Origin: Ceratothoa steindachneri
Taxonomy: Eukaryota > Arthropoda > Malacostraca > Isopoda > Cymothoidae
Reading direction: 5' to 3'
Length of the DNA: 64,000 nucleotides
NCBI GenBank assembly: GCA_963969495.1
Contig: OZ018317.1
Location: 36,797,726-36,861,725, forward strand
The position numbers and the translations under genes were made by a program. A model generated the notes under the pieces. It did not search any database. It was given only the letters and a program-made list of their open reading frames with translations, and was not told the DNA's origin. Shown in pieces: positions 55,986 to 64,000 of this stretch. Each line of letters begins with the position of its first letter. Positions within the stretch are counted from its first letter, which is position 1.

Positions 55986-56440
55986 TCATGCGTAGAACGG
56001 CACTTCTGGTCCGCCAGCTAAAAGCCCAGCGGAGCTCGGAAATCTGGCGCGACTTATATCTTTTCTGTTCTGGTTAATTATTTGGACGATATTATCGTTT
56101 AATTCTCGATTAACCAGTTCCTGCATATTCTTTGTCCGTTCTTCTATGACAACGTTAATGGGACTTAACCCCACCTCCCGGTGCAGCTCTTCTTGGCGTC
56201 TTTTTTCTCGTCTGAGTGTACCTGTAATTAGGTACACACATTTGTTCTGCACCACTTGTAGTTTCTCCTCTTTTGTGTCTTCGAGACACACGAAAGGGCG
56301 GAAGCGGGGTATAGCAGCGTCAATCTTGCAAGTGCATTGTAGACTTTTTTATTATTGCTTTCACGGAGATTTCTGAACATGTATAGAGTTCTGACTGCAG
56401 CTGTGGCCTTGCTGATTCTTTCTGAGACGTGCTTCATTTC
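55986..56440 (-). pseudogene. LINE ORF2 post-RT C-terminal region
   Basis: The 69-codon frame from 56437 reads MKHVSERISKATAAVRTLYM and NNKKVYNALARLTLLYPASA, like the HxxxRxxKAxxAxRxLYxxR..SxKxxYNALxRSTLLYGASAL segment after the RT domain. The next frame (56291-55986) has EEKLQVVQNKCVYLITGTLR, EELHREVGLSPINVVIEERT and ends near 55986, matching the LQxxQNKCLRxITG..LHxExGLxPIxxVIExR segment. Position and order show the 3' end of the LINE; the RT finger, palm and YADD are deleted. Confidence 0.8.
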
Positions 56441-56559
56441 ACTTAGGCTTCATTTCTGCGTCTCCGTCGCGCTGTCTATCCACCTGGGGGTGAGGGTGCG
56501 TCTTGTGTATTTAGGAGTTAATATCGTCTATGATGTTGCTTTTAAACTCTAGGTCATAT

Positions 56560-57400
56560 AGTCTTCGTTTACCTCCTCAGTTATACCGAAGATATTTTTC
56601 CCAATAACTTCGGAATAGCTTTTCAATTCTTTCTTTTTCCGTTTTGATGTTTCCGTCTTCTTTTAGTAGTTCGATCTTCTTTTTCTTCTTCCCAGTCAAT
56701 CCTTTGAGACGTCTAATCTTATTCCAAAACTCTTTGGGAGTTACTTCGTGATCGAGGCTATCGATCGCATCACCCCATCGTCTTCATTGTTGTTCCAGGA
56801 TCAACTGGTTAAGTTCTTCTTTGATTTCTTTACTTCGTTGCATTGAGTCAACTGATACATTCCTAATGTTGATCTCATACAATAGTTTCAGCTCACGGTA
56901 TACATCCTTTATGTATTCGGTCCATATCTAGGTAGAGATGGTCCTATACTCGGATTTAGTGATACAAGCCCTATCTGCGTTGATGACATGGTTATTGAGG
57001 TCGTCGAGTGCCTCGTTAATCTCCTCGAGAATTGCCTCGTCCAAGTTGGGCGGATCGTAGGCCTCGAGAACGCGCGCGTACCGTGCCCAGTCTGCTCTTT
57101 TGTAGTTCTTTCTGACTACAGCTGAAACTTATATAGGGTACCTGTTGATATTGAGTAGGATCCCTATATGGTCACTACATGGTACCTGGACTGGTTCCAT
57201 GTAATAATTAAACGGCAACTGACGATTCGCCAGACAGATGTCTGGTTATGTGTTACTTCCTGCTCTGACAAAGGTGGGGAAGTCGGGGCATATTCGCTGG
57301 GCAATGTTCAGATCCTCCATTAATATAGTGGGGGGCATTTCTGCCAAATAGGCTAGTGAGAGTCTGAATTGGTGTAGCGTGCCAGAAGTTCAGGCGAGCG
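56560..57400 (-). pseudogene. LINE ORF2: endonuclease C-terminal part and linker
   Basis: On the far side of the insertion, minus-strand fragments continue the ORF. Near 57335 is MEDLNIAQRICPDF (like GDxN); near 57176 PCSDHIGILLNI holds the SDH motif that closes the APE active site (SDH codons at 57168-57176). The linker then shows RKNYKRADWARYARVLEAYD and, near 56740, PKEFWNKIRRLKGLTGKKKK and IEKLFRSYWEKYL, typical of the region before the reverse transcriptase. Stops occur at several points. RT motifs never appear; the sequence jumps to the C-terminus near 56450. Confidence 0.75.
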
Positions 57401-57668
57401 TCTTAAATGCTTTGCTTGAATGAGTCTTTTGGGGACTCAGGATGGCCGAGTGGTTTAAGGCTCTCGCTAAGGGCTGTCCTGCGACGCTGGAAGCGCTTTC
57501 GAAACTCGTTTCGCTATTTTTCTTTCTTTATTTTTCTTTGCCCTCTTTCCTATTCTAAGCTATCTAAGATGCTGTCGCAGACCCGGGAAGCCAGGAAGGG
57601 AGAACATTAGTCCTCGAAATAACTTTTTCCTACCGCCGTTTTCCCCAATTCTCAAAATACCCTCCGCT
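57401..57668 (+). mobile_element. tRNA-Ser-like sequence, first copy of duplication
   Basis: The A box TGGCCGAGTGG is at 57443-57453, an anticodon-loop-like TCGCTAA at 57473-57480 (GCT, serine) and a B-box-like GCTTTCGAAACT at 57495-57506. The long variable arm fits a tRNA-Ser ancestor. Acceptor ends do not pair, so this is a pseudogene or SINE, not a working tRNA. The segment starts with TCTTAAATGCTTTGCTTGAA, repeated 268 bp later. Confidence 0.6.
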
Positions 57669-57839
57669 TCTTAAATGCTTTGCTTGAATGACTTTTTTGG
57701 GGACTCAGGATGGCCTACTGGTTTGAGACTCCTGCTAACGGCTGTCCAGCGACGCAGGAAGCGCGTTCAAAACTCGTTTCGCTACTTTTCTTTCTCTATT
57801 TTTCTTTGCCTCCTTTCCTACTCTAAGCTATCTACATTG
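57669..57839 (+). mobile_element. tRNA-Ser-like sequence, second copy
   Basis: Direct duplicate of 57401-57572. The A box is damaged (TGGCCTACTGG, 57711-57721), the loop reads CTGCTAA, and the B-box-like CGTTCAAAACTC is at 57764-57775. It ends at CTAAGCTATCTACA, after which the LINE ORF2 resumes. Confidence 0.6.
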
Positions 57840-58161
57840 GTAACACATCTCTCATTGGCGGTTGATATCCGGTAACAATTACCAACTTTCCTATGTCGGG
57901 TTTGACCTCAATCACGAGATAGGATTCTTCTAAATTTTTTATTAGCTTGTATTTAATCCATTTCTTTATTGCGATAGCGGCACCGTCGTATCCCTCCTGC
58001 GAATAATTTGTGATCAACACATCGTAGTTTAAGATTTTTATTTCTGTATTACGCGTGTCGATGCCGTGTTGCGAAATTAAGATGATGTCTGCATCACTCT
58101 CTCTGAATACATTTCCGTAAAGAGTCCTTTTCATAGTCCAGCCATTGGTGTTTATTTCCAA
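57832..58161 (-). pseudogene. LINE ORF2 start: APE endonuclease N-terminal part
   Basis: The frame begins MEINTNGWTMKRTLYGNVFR, where the N of the usual LxxNxNG opening of APE-type endonucleases is seen. It goes on through DADIILISQHGID (equivalent to ADIILxxEHxID; Gln replaces the catalytic Glu), YDGAAIAIKK and LVIEVKPDIGKLVIVTGYQPP. It stops where the tRNA-like insertion starts at about 57839. The endonuclease nicks target DNA for retrotransposition. The E-to-Q change at the metal-binding Glu would probably abolish activity even if the frame were intact. Confidence 0.82.
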
Positions 58162-58166
58162 TATTT

Positions 58167-58508
58167 TCAGTGCGTTCCGTAGCTTGGTGAATTGTTTTTA
58201 CAAGTTTTCCCTGATGAGGGAGCTTTGACGATCTTCTCCAGTCCAGAATCAACAATGTTATTTCTTATAACTGATTCCTTGAATGCCTTGCAGCATTCAG
58301 GGTCCGCGAGCATGATCACTGAAGGAAGATTGTTTGTCTTTAAGAGTGTATTGAGGACCTGGTTGTAGCAGCCAGGTTTCACTGCGTTAGCCACATTTGC
58401 GTGAGTAATGCAGATCAGAATCTTTGCACTCAGATCTCCTATGATGCTCATCTGTGCAGGTATTGTCTTCACTTCTCCATTCTTCTTGGCGGCGCTCGTG
58501 TATGTCAT
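58167..58508 (-). pseudogene. LINE ORF1 C-terminal extension
   Basis: A 113-codon frame continues from the zinc-knuckle region (58536) without a break in similarity class: KKNGEVKTIPAQMSIIGDLS, ILICITHANVANAVKPGCYN, NLPSVIMLADPECCKAFKES. Such a region follows the knuckles in some LINE ORF1 proteins and lies directly before ORF2 here (6-bp gap to 58161). I recognise no separate domain, so the assignment is by position. Confidence 0.55.
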
Positions 58509-58535
58509 CTCCTTAGCTTTCTTCCTTTTGATTAT

Positions 58536-59412
58536 TTATCGGCGCTTTGGGCAATTCAGGGCCATGGTCCTGTGTTCCCCTTTTAAGTTGAGACATTTCT
58601 TTTTAGTGCTCTCGCACTGATCGAACCAATGTCCTTCTGTGCCGCATTCACTGCACCACAGTTTGCTCTTGTCCGGACAGGTCGTGGTTGTAGGTTGTTC
58701 TATTTTTTTAACATACAAAGCACATCTGTATGCTATTAAACCTCTCCTGCTGAATGTTCTCTCCTGGGATTCTCACATTAAAGACCAAGATCTCGTCCGT
58801 CGTCGCTTTCATGGCCATGTCGGCAGTAGAGAAGGTTATTTTGAACACGTGTTTGTGTTCACGGAATTTGATTATTTCTCGAACTTTCACCCACAGGTTG
58901 CTCCTCATAATCTCTTCTTTTAGTTCTTTGGTTGTGTTTTCACCGACCCAGCTCTTCACTTTGCGGCAAATGACACTGCGGTTCGCTGCCACTTGCGTGT
59001 GTGTGTGTGGGGGGGGGGGGTGCCTTGCTTCTGATGAAACTTCAATCAATTTCGCTAGGGCCACCTTGTCTTCGAGGTAGAGGGTTTCGCATAGCTTCCT
59101 CTTTTTCCAGGCCTTTTCTCCTTGTATGGTCCCAAGGAGGACCCTCTTAGTGAGGGTCTCCATGGTCTTATTGTTCCCTACCTTGTCCCATTTTTTTCTT
59201 CTTGTCCTCTGTAACCAATGTGTAATTATTTTTGGTATTTTGTGAGTGAAAAAGAATGGGAATTGGATGGTAAAGGCGGTAGCGGTTTTTAAGAGTGAGT
59301 TCAGAAACGTCGGTGAGAGCACTCTCGTCCATTTTCCACTTGGTCCCCCGTTCAGTTCCTGCCAGGATGATGGCTGATGATGGATGGGGTGGATCTCGAA
59401 TGGGAACCTCAA
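58536..59412 (-). pseudogene. LINE ORF1 (nucleic-acid-binding), with zinc knuckles
   Basis: The 234-codon frame 59412-58708 has KVREIIKFREHKHVFKITFS and DMAMKATTDEILVFNVRIPG, like the RRM-like part of LINE ORF1/gag proteins. It runs into 58718-58536, where a first CCHC knuckle is complete: CSECGTEGHWFDQC. A second reads CLNLKGEHRTMALNC, where the expected second Cys (CxxC) is Leu, so that zinc site is probably lost. ORF1 proteins coat LINE RNA. A frame shift separates the two pieces at about 58710, and a CA-rich insertion (59000-59022) adds a PPPPHTHT run. Not functional. Confidence 0.78.
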
Positions 59413-60044
59413 GAGGGATGACTTATGGTAGATTTTCTGGCAGTAGCAATCGAATCACGGTCGCTAAATTTTGACCCCCACTCTCGGGTACTTGTGCCAT
59501 AACCGCATCCACTACATAGAAATGGGTGTTACTTCCCCCTATGATGCTTGCCGGGCCCACCGGGCGATGAGGATCTCGCTTCCGTCCGAGACTCGCCGTT
59601 ATGCCCCAGTTTCGAGAAAATTACTGACTTATGTTTCCACTGTGGGTTAATCCTCAAACCAATTTTCACATAAGCCCTTAATTATGTCAGTCCAAATGGC
59701 CGGCATAGTTAAGACGAAATCAATGAATGGCAGACATCCGAGCAAGTTCCGACGCAGGACGATGGGCGGGAGCAGTGAGGTGCTTAAGCCCTCATTGAAT
59801 TATGAATCCTCGGTGAATTAAATGGTATTATCTCTTTCTGAAAGGTGAAGCAAAATTCACCAAAAGACTTCCAGAATAGGCTCTTTTCTATGTGGGCGGT
59901 GCTCAAAGTCCATTACTAAGCAAGTAAAAATGCTTTCTCCGTAGGCTACTCAGCAGTGGGTGGTAATCGAATATTTGGCCGTCAATGAACAAGAGGCAGG
60001 AAATACATTGCCTTAAATCGTGGAAGGGTGGATTAGACTATCAC
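59413..60044. other. Unassigned DNA
   Basis: Upstream of the LINE ORF1; 59413-59600 may be the LINE 5' UTR. No other feature is recognised. Confidence 0.4.
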
Positions 60045-60340
60045 TTCTGAACCTTAATTAGGAGATACAAAAACCTGAAATAACTTTATTTGAGATTTTA
60101 TGTATGTAGTGATAATGAGGTTTGGCATGAACAACCTAAGGGTAAGGTTGAAATTTGGGAACGCGTTAATAGAGATACATTCTAATATATTTTTCGAAAT
60201 ATAATTACTGCATTTTATGACTGGTTTGGCACTGTTTCAGTTAATGCTATGGTTAAGATTGTACATATATAAAAAAAGCGCAGATTGTTTGTTCACTGTG
60301 ATTGCGTACATTGGCTTTATGTTGCTTAATCCGGACATCT
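60045..60340 (-). mobile_element. PLE 3' segment in inverted orientation (left arm)
   Basis: The reverse complement closely matches 60924-61221, covering the second half of the GIY-YIG ORF and the start of the 3' region. It lies head to head with the plus-strand PLE body beginning at 60341. By eye identity is about 85-90%. Confidence 0.88.
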
Positions 60341-60840
60341 TACTAAAATTAACACCTTAGCTCCCTCGATGAAGTTTACTTTAGAAGTTGAAAAAAACGC
60401 ACACTCCCCTTCCTAGATATTCGAATTCATCGGACAAACCATTCTTTCAAATATGAAATACATAGAAAATCTACAGCCAAAGACTCTTATATACATTTTT
60501 ATTCTAAGCATCAAAGAAAGTATTTTCTCCTCTATGTTTTTGCGTGCCCTTAAAATTGTCTCACCAGAATACCTAGACGAAAAAGTCGATATAATATATA
60601 AAATAGGGATAAATTTGTGCTACTCTTTGGACTTTCTCGACAATTGTTATAAGTCCGCCAAGCGTTCCTATTATCAAACTAATGTTAATGTCCCTTAAGT
60701 TTCAGGCCAAAAACTTATTAGTTTTACCCTATAACCATATTTTCATTAAATTACCTCGTTTACTTAGGCCAATGAACATAAATGTTATTTTTAAGTACGA
60801 GACTACAATTTATCGCATCCTTTTCAAAATTCCCCCCCCT
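60341..60840 (+). pseudogene. PLE reverse transcriptase C-terminus and linker
   Basis: Pieces in order: KINTLAPSMKFTLEVEKNAH (60343-60403; typical of the PLE block xxNxxHPxIKFTxExExxxxLPFLDV), the FLD codons one frame on, IHRTNHSFKYEIHRKSTAKD and YIHFYSKHQRKY (60422-60530). Then come MFLRALKIVSPEYLDEKVDI (60535 on, in the frame open from 60453) and LLVLPYNHIFIKLPRLLRPM NINVIFKYE-like text near 60710-60800. This is the thumb and post-RT region of a Penelope polymerase. The YADD palm is not present. At least three frame changes make it non-functional. Confidence 0.85.
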
Positions 60841-61146
60841 TCCTCCCCTTAGCCTGGCATTGTTTATTCGATAGGCTGCAAAAACTGCCAAAAATGTTAC
60901 TATGGACAAACTGGGAAAAAACTAGATGTCCAGGTTAAGCAACATCAAGCCAATGTACGTAATCACAATGAACAATCTGCGCTTTTTCTACATATGTACA
61001 ATCTTAACCATAGCATTGACTGGAACAGTGCGAAACCACTCATAAAATGCAGTAATTATATCTCGAGAAATATATTAGAATTTATCTCCATCAACATGTT
61101 CCGAAGTTCCGAACTTTCAACCTTAGCCCTGGTTCGTTCATGCTAG
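60841..61146 (+). pseudogene. PLE GIY-YIG endonuclease domain
   Basis: One open plus-strand frame reads PGIVYSIGCKNCQKCYYGQT (GIY element, CxxC pair, and YYGQT for the YIG element), GKKLDVQVKQHQANVRNHNE (with Val where the conserved catalytic Arg of RxxxH is usual), ALFLHMYNLNHSIDWNSAKP and FISINMFRSSELSTLALVRS, ending at a stop at 61144-61146. In PLEs this domain nicks the target. The frame differs from the upstream linker by one base. The Arg loss suggests an inactive nuclease. Its second half also exists inverted at 60045-60340. Confidence 0.88.
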
Positions 61147-61396
61147 ACCCCATTATCACTACATACATAAAACCTCAAATAAAGTTGTTTCAGGATTTTG
61201 TACCCCTTAATTAGGCTTCCACTATTTATGGCAATGTATGTCCAGCCTCCTGCTCACTCCTTGAAAAGGTCTCTAAGAATAAAGACGAAAGCACTCGGAA
61301 TCGTTTTTCACTTTTATTTTGTGGGAGTATGCATAATTTTGACTCACGTGCACTTTGTGAGCTTTTTTATCATGTATTTGTATATATCTATATATG

Positions 61397-61398
<2 letters not shown>

Positions 61399-61441
<43 letters not shown>
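61399..61441. repeat. (TA)n microsatellite at PLE 3' end
   Basis: About 21 TA units following the PLE copy 3 tail. Confidence 0.95.
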
Positions 61442-61445
<4 letters not shown>

Positions 61446-61574
61446 AGTTCAAGCAAAGGACGAAAACCTTTGCCATTTGTTTCTAAACTATGAAATCTGT
61501 AAAACTATTATATGTATGCTAGTGGTTTTTTTTATAAATCTAATTCATTTTACGAAATAAAAATATGTCTGTCT

Positions 61575-63779
61575 GTCAATCTATCTATCTATTTTGGAGG
61601 GAACTCCAAGAATTTGTGGATGATTTCCAATTTATCCTGGACGATGCCATCTTCCCGATGGATACATTCACTTATCTGAGTCCGGGCCACTACTTTACCA
61701 GCTGGCTGAATCACGTTATCGTGTCGCAGTCCAGTTTGACTGATGCCCTCTCTGTAGGTTAATGATACTCATTGTGACCAGTTGCCTGTATTATTTACTA
61801 TGCCTATAAAATTTCAACTCATGTTTGTAATGATATGAGAAACACCATTGACTCGAATCAGTTTGTGAACTGGCCTAATTTCTCTGAGGATGATAAGCGA
61901 GGCTACCTAGATAAACTTAACTCAACTTTGATGAACTATGAAAACGAAGTACTTGAATATTGATCACGATACTGTAACTCTGAAAATCACAGATAACTGT
62001 TAGATAATGCTTATAATTTCTTAATTACAACCTTGCTTAAATCCTCTGAGGAATTTAAGGTCAGTAGAAAGAGATCGCCAAAGATCGTCCCTGGATAGAA
62101 TGATCTCTGCAAACATCTTCACTCCATAGGCAGAGTATGTTTCCTACTTTGGAGACAGACTGGCAAACCGAGGGTAGGTTGGGTCGTATGAAGATGTGAA
62201 AGAGAGTAGAGCTAAATTTAAAGCCAAACTTGATATATGTAGAGCAAGTGAGAAAGAAATTAGGAATAGTAAACTTATACAGGAATTTGCGAACAAAAAT
62301 ACAAAGAACTTCTGGAGATTAATACGTCAACAAGGGTATCGTAAAAATAACTCCATCAATAATTGACGATGAAGACAGTCATGATTGTATTGCCGAAAAT
62401 TTCAACAATAAGTTCAAATTAGTATTTGACAACGGTAACTGCCAGAACAAACCTAGTTCTTTTGATTGAAAATTTAGAAAACACTGTCACAAACTTACGA
62501 CCATTAGAAAAATAAATAAGGTAGAGGTCTCAAATGCAGTTCACTCTCTCAAACTAGGATTGGGTAATGACTCTGTCAATTCTTATCATTCGAAATATGA
62601 CTGATATCTTATATCGTTACATTAGCAAAAATATTTTCGTGTATGCTACTCTATTCTTATCTTCCTAGTAGAATGACGAAAGTGGAAATTAGACCAGTTA
62701 TAAAGAACAAATTAGGTGACCTGAATTGCTCTTCCAATTTTATTCCAATTATGATTTCTTTAAATTTCGGGAAAGTATTGGAATATTGTATTTTAGCCGA
62801 ATTAAATAACTACATTAAAATCGATAGCAACCAGTTTGGCTTTAAAACAGATACCTCTACTTCCACAGCCATTATGGGGTTGAAACAGATTATCTATCGC
62901 TACAACTCGAATGGTTCCAAAATATACTCCTGTCTTTAGATCTAAGTAAAGCTTTTGACCACCTAAAATATTCGGTGCTGTTTGAGGAATTACTACAAAG
63001 CAAAGTTCCTCTGTACCTAATTAATATCATTAATAATATGCTAATGAATCAGTCAGTTTGCGTTTCCTTTGGTAAAAGAAAATCGTCATCCTGGAAAGTT
63101 GGAAATGGAATGAGACAGGGGAGTGGGGATGATCTCCCCTCTCCTATTCAATCTGCACATAAATAGTGCGCTAGAAACAGTCAGATCCTCGCACCTTGGC
63201 TGCCCCATGGGGCTCTACCATTACAACGCCATTGCCTATGCTGATGATATTGTCCTGCTTGTTCCTTCTTCTCAGGCTCTTCAAGTTCTAATAAATATAG
63301 CTGTGCTGTCGCTGAAGGAAAATGGCATAAAAACTAATGAAGATAGGTCTTCATTCATGGAGTTCTCTTATAATCTTAGAACTTCCTGTCTCTCGTTCTA
63401 TGGATCTTGTTTGTGGAGTGATATTAGAGGGTGCTCTGAGAGTTTCAGAAACTTGTCTACTCGTTTTCATAATGCTCTGAAACCTATTCTCAATTATCGA
63501 CAAGGGAAAATACTCATTACGTGTGCTCTCAGGTAAATTACCTAACATTTCGCCATTTCATAAATAAAATCATATTAAACTTTGCATTCAAATTTATAAT
63601 TTCCTGAGCCCTTGCATAATACCCATCAGGAACTACCTATGAGATCACTCTAGGACACTGGATGACGCAAAAATAATGGCTGAGAAATACATTAACATTG
63701 AAGACCTATTCGAAAATGATGAGGATGCGATTTATGACATAATCCATTTCGTTCAGTCAAGGGAGAATACCCTTCGATA
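61575..63779 (+). pseudogene. LINE ORF2: endonuclease end, linker, reverse transcriptase
   Basis: Order of pieces: 61590-61760 TYLSPGHYFTSWLNHVIVSQ, the end of the APE endonuclease (SxWLDHxIxS). Near 62075-62165 is SPKIVPGWNDLCKHLHSIGR and then TGKPRVGW, the pre-RT linker. 62643-62939 has VIKNKLGDLNCSSNFIPIMI and SNQFGFKTDTSTSTAIMGLK. 62938-63166 has DLSKAFDHLKYSVLFEELLQ (first catalytic Asp region) and GNGMRQGSG. 63123-63536 has SPLLFNLHINSALETV and IAYADDIVLLVPSSQALQVL (catalytic YADD at 63239-63250). The C-terminus ends with DDAKIMAEKYINIEDLFEND and the stop at 63777. There are frame changes at about 62938, 63130 and 63410 and stops near 61762. The catalytic residues survive, but the gene is broken. 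Confidence 0.88.
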
Positions 63780-63893
63780 AATTTGGATTCTCTAGAAATT
63801 TTTACTATGTTTTTTGTCTTGCTGTATTTCTGTGATTTCACGCATCCAAAAACACAAATGTAAATTGAATTTAATTTGTATATCAATTGATTT
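61575..63893 (+). mobile_element. APE-type LINE, 5'-truncated, with YADD reverse transcriptase
   Basis: A 2.3-kb plus-strand LINE starting inside the endonuclease and ending in a 3' UTR that matches 54052-54170. The end of ORF2 (IIHFVQSRENTLR, stop at 63777-63779) is shared with that copy. The interior has several stops. The clade is unassigned; the KIVPGWND linker and the RT pattern are shared by several APE-type groups. Confidence 0.85.
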
Positions 63894-64000
63894 TACTCAT
63901 TATTTCTTAGCATATTTATTGTAATGTTATCGTAATGGTATTTATTTTAATATATATGTTTGTATGTATGTATGTGTATGTGAAAGATAATGGTAAACCA

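Larger units (their letters stand above)
55986..59412 (-). mobile_element. Jockey/R1-like LINE, internally deleted
   Basis: A minus-strand non-LTR retrotransposon running from ORF1 (59412) to the ORF2 C-terminus (55986). It contains a zinc-knuckle ORF1, an APE endonuclease and the post-RT region, but the reverse-transcriptase core is missing between about 56560 and 56440. A pair of tRNA-Ser-like sequences interrupts the endonuclease at 57401-57839. The gene order and zinc knuckles fit Jockey/R1-type LINEs; the exact clade is not certain. Confidence 0.8.
60341..61398 (+). mobile_element. Penelope-like element, 5'-truncated (copy 3)
   Basis: A plus-strand PLE carrying the end of the reverse transcriptase, the linker, the GIY-YIG endonuclease and ~200 bp of 3' region, ending at a (TA)n tract. 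The 3' region shares GGTCTCTAAGAATAAAGACG with 55326-55700 and so belongs to a subfamily different from copies 1 and 2. Its 5' end is fused to an inverted piece of the same element (60045-60340). Confidence 0.88.

Noticed and set aside
57441..57510. A functional tRNA-Ser gene
   Set aside because: The GCT loop and boxes are recognisable, but the acceptor stem fails and the second copy has a damaged A box.

Overview
This window looks like AT-rich, repeat-dominated intergenic DNA from an invertebrate animal. I find no convincing host protein-coding gene, rRNA or functional tRNA. The evidence for an animal is the mix of mobile elements: Penelope-like elements (PLEs) with GIY-YIG endonuclease remnants, several APE-type LINEs (L2/CR1/Rex-like, Jockey/R1-like and others), at least eight Tc1/mariner-superfamily transposase relics, tRNA-derived SINEs, long (TA)n tracts and many minisatellites. 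A lophotrochozoan such as a mollusc would fit, but the taxon is an inference of low certainty.

Layout. 1-4300: a PLE 3' end with a hammerhead-ribozyme-like motif, then (TA)n, a 1.26-kb mariner and more (TA)n, followed by a decayed DDE transposase, a minisatellite and an (ATT)n tract. 5250-12000: a tRNA-SINE, a LINE reverse-transcriptase tail, two transposase relics (one a second copy of that at 2404) and an antisense LINE remnant with endonuclease and reverse-transcriptase traces. 12000-21200: a chain of minisatellites; an L2/CR1-like LINE (16059-17980) is inserted inside one of them. 21200-26500: mostly unassigned DNA with hairpins and a ~150-bp tandem repeat. 26600-34050: an internally deleted mariner with intact ends, a Tc1 fragment and a 1.5-kb Tc1/mariner element with unusually long terminal inverted repeats. 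36290-48080: two copies of an unknown dispersed repeat, a SINE, a well preserved DDE transposase, a Z-DNA-prone minisatellite, a second PLE copy in inverse orientation, a Tc1 relic and a ten-unit ~100-bp satellite. 48080-53690: nothing recognisable. 53690-64000: two copies of one LINE 3' end, a Jockey/R1-like LINE whose reverse-transcriptase core is missing and which is broken by a duplicated tRNA-Ser-like sequence, a PLE in head-to-head inverted configuration, and a LINE with a YADD reverse transcriptase.

The genes do not form a pathway. They are layers of selfish elements, nearly all broken by frameshifts, stops or deletions. The most notable patterns are the PLE family (four 3' ends, each abutting a (TA)n tract, one pair carrying a hammerhead-like core, one insertion in an inverted-repeat structure), the long-TIR Tc1/mariner element, and the nesting of elements inside microsatellites and minisatellites.
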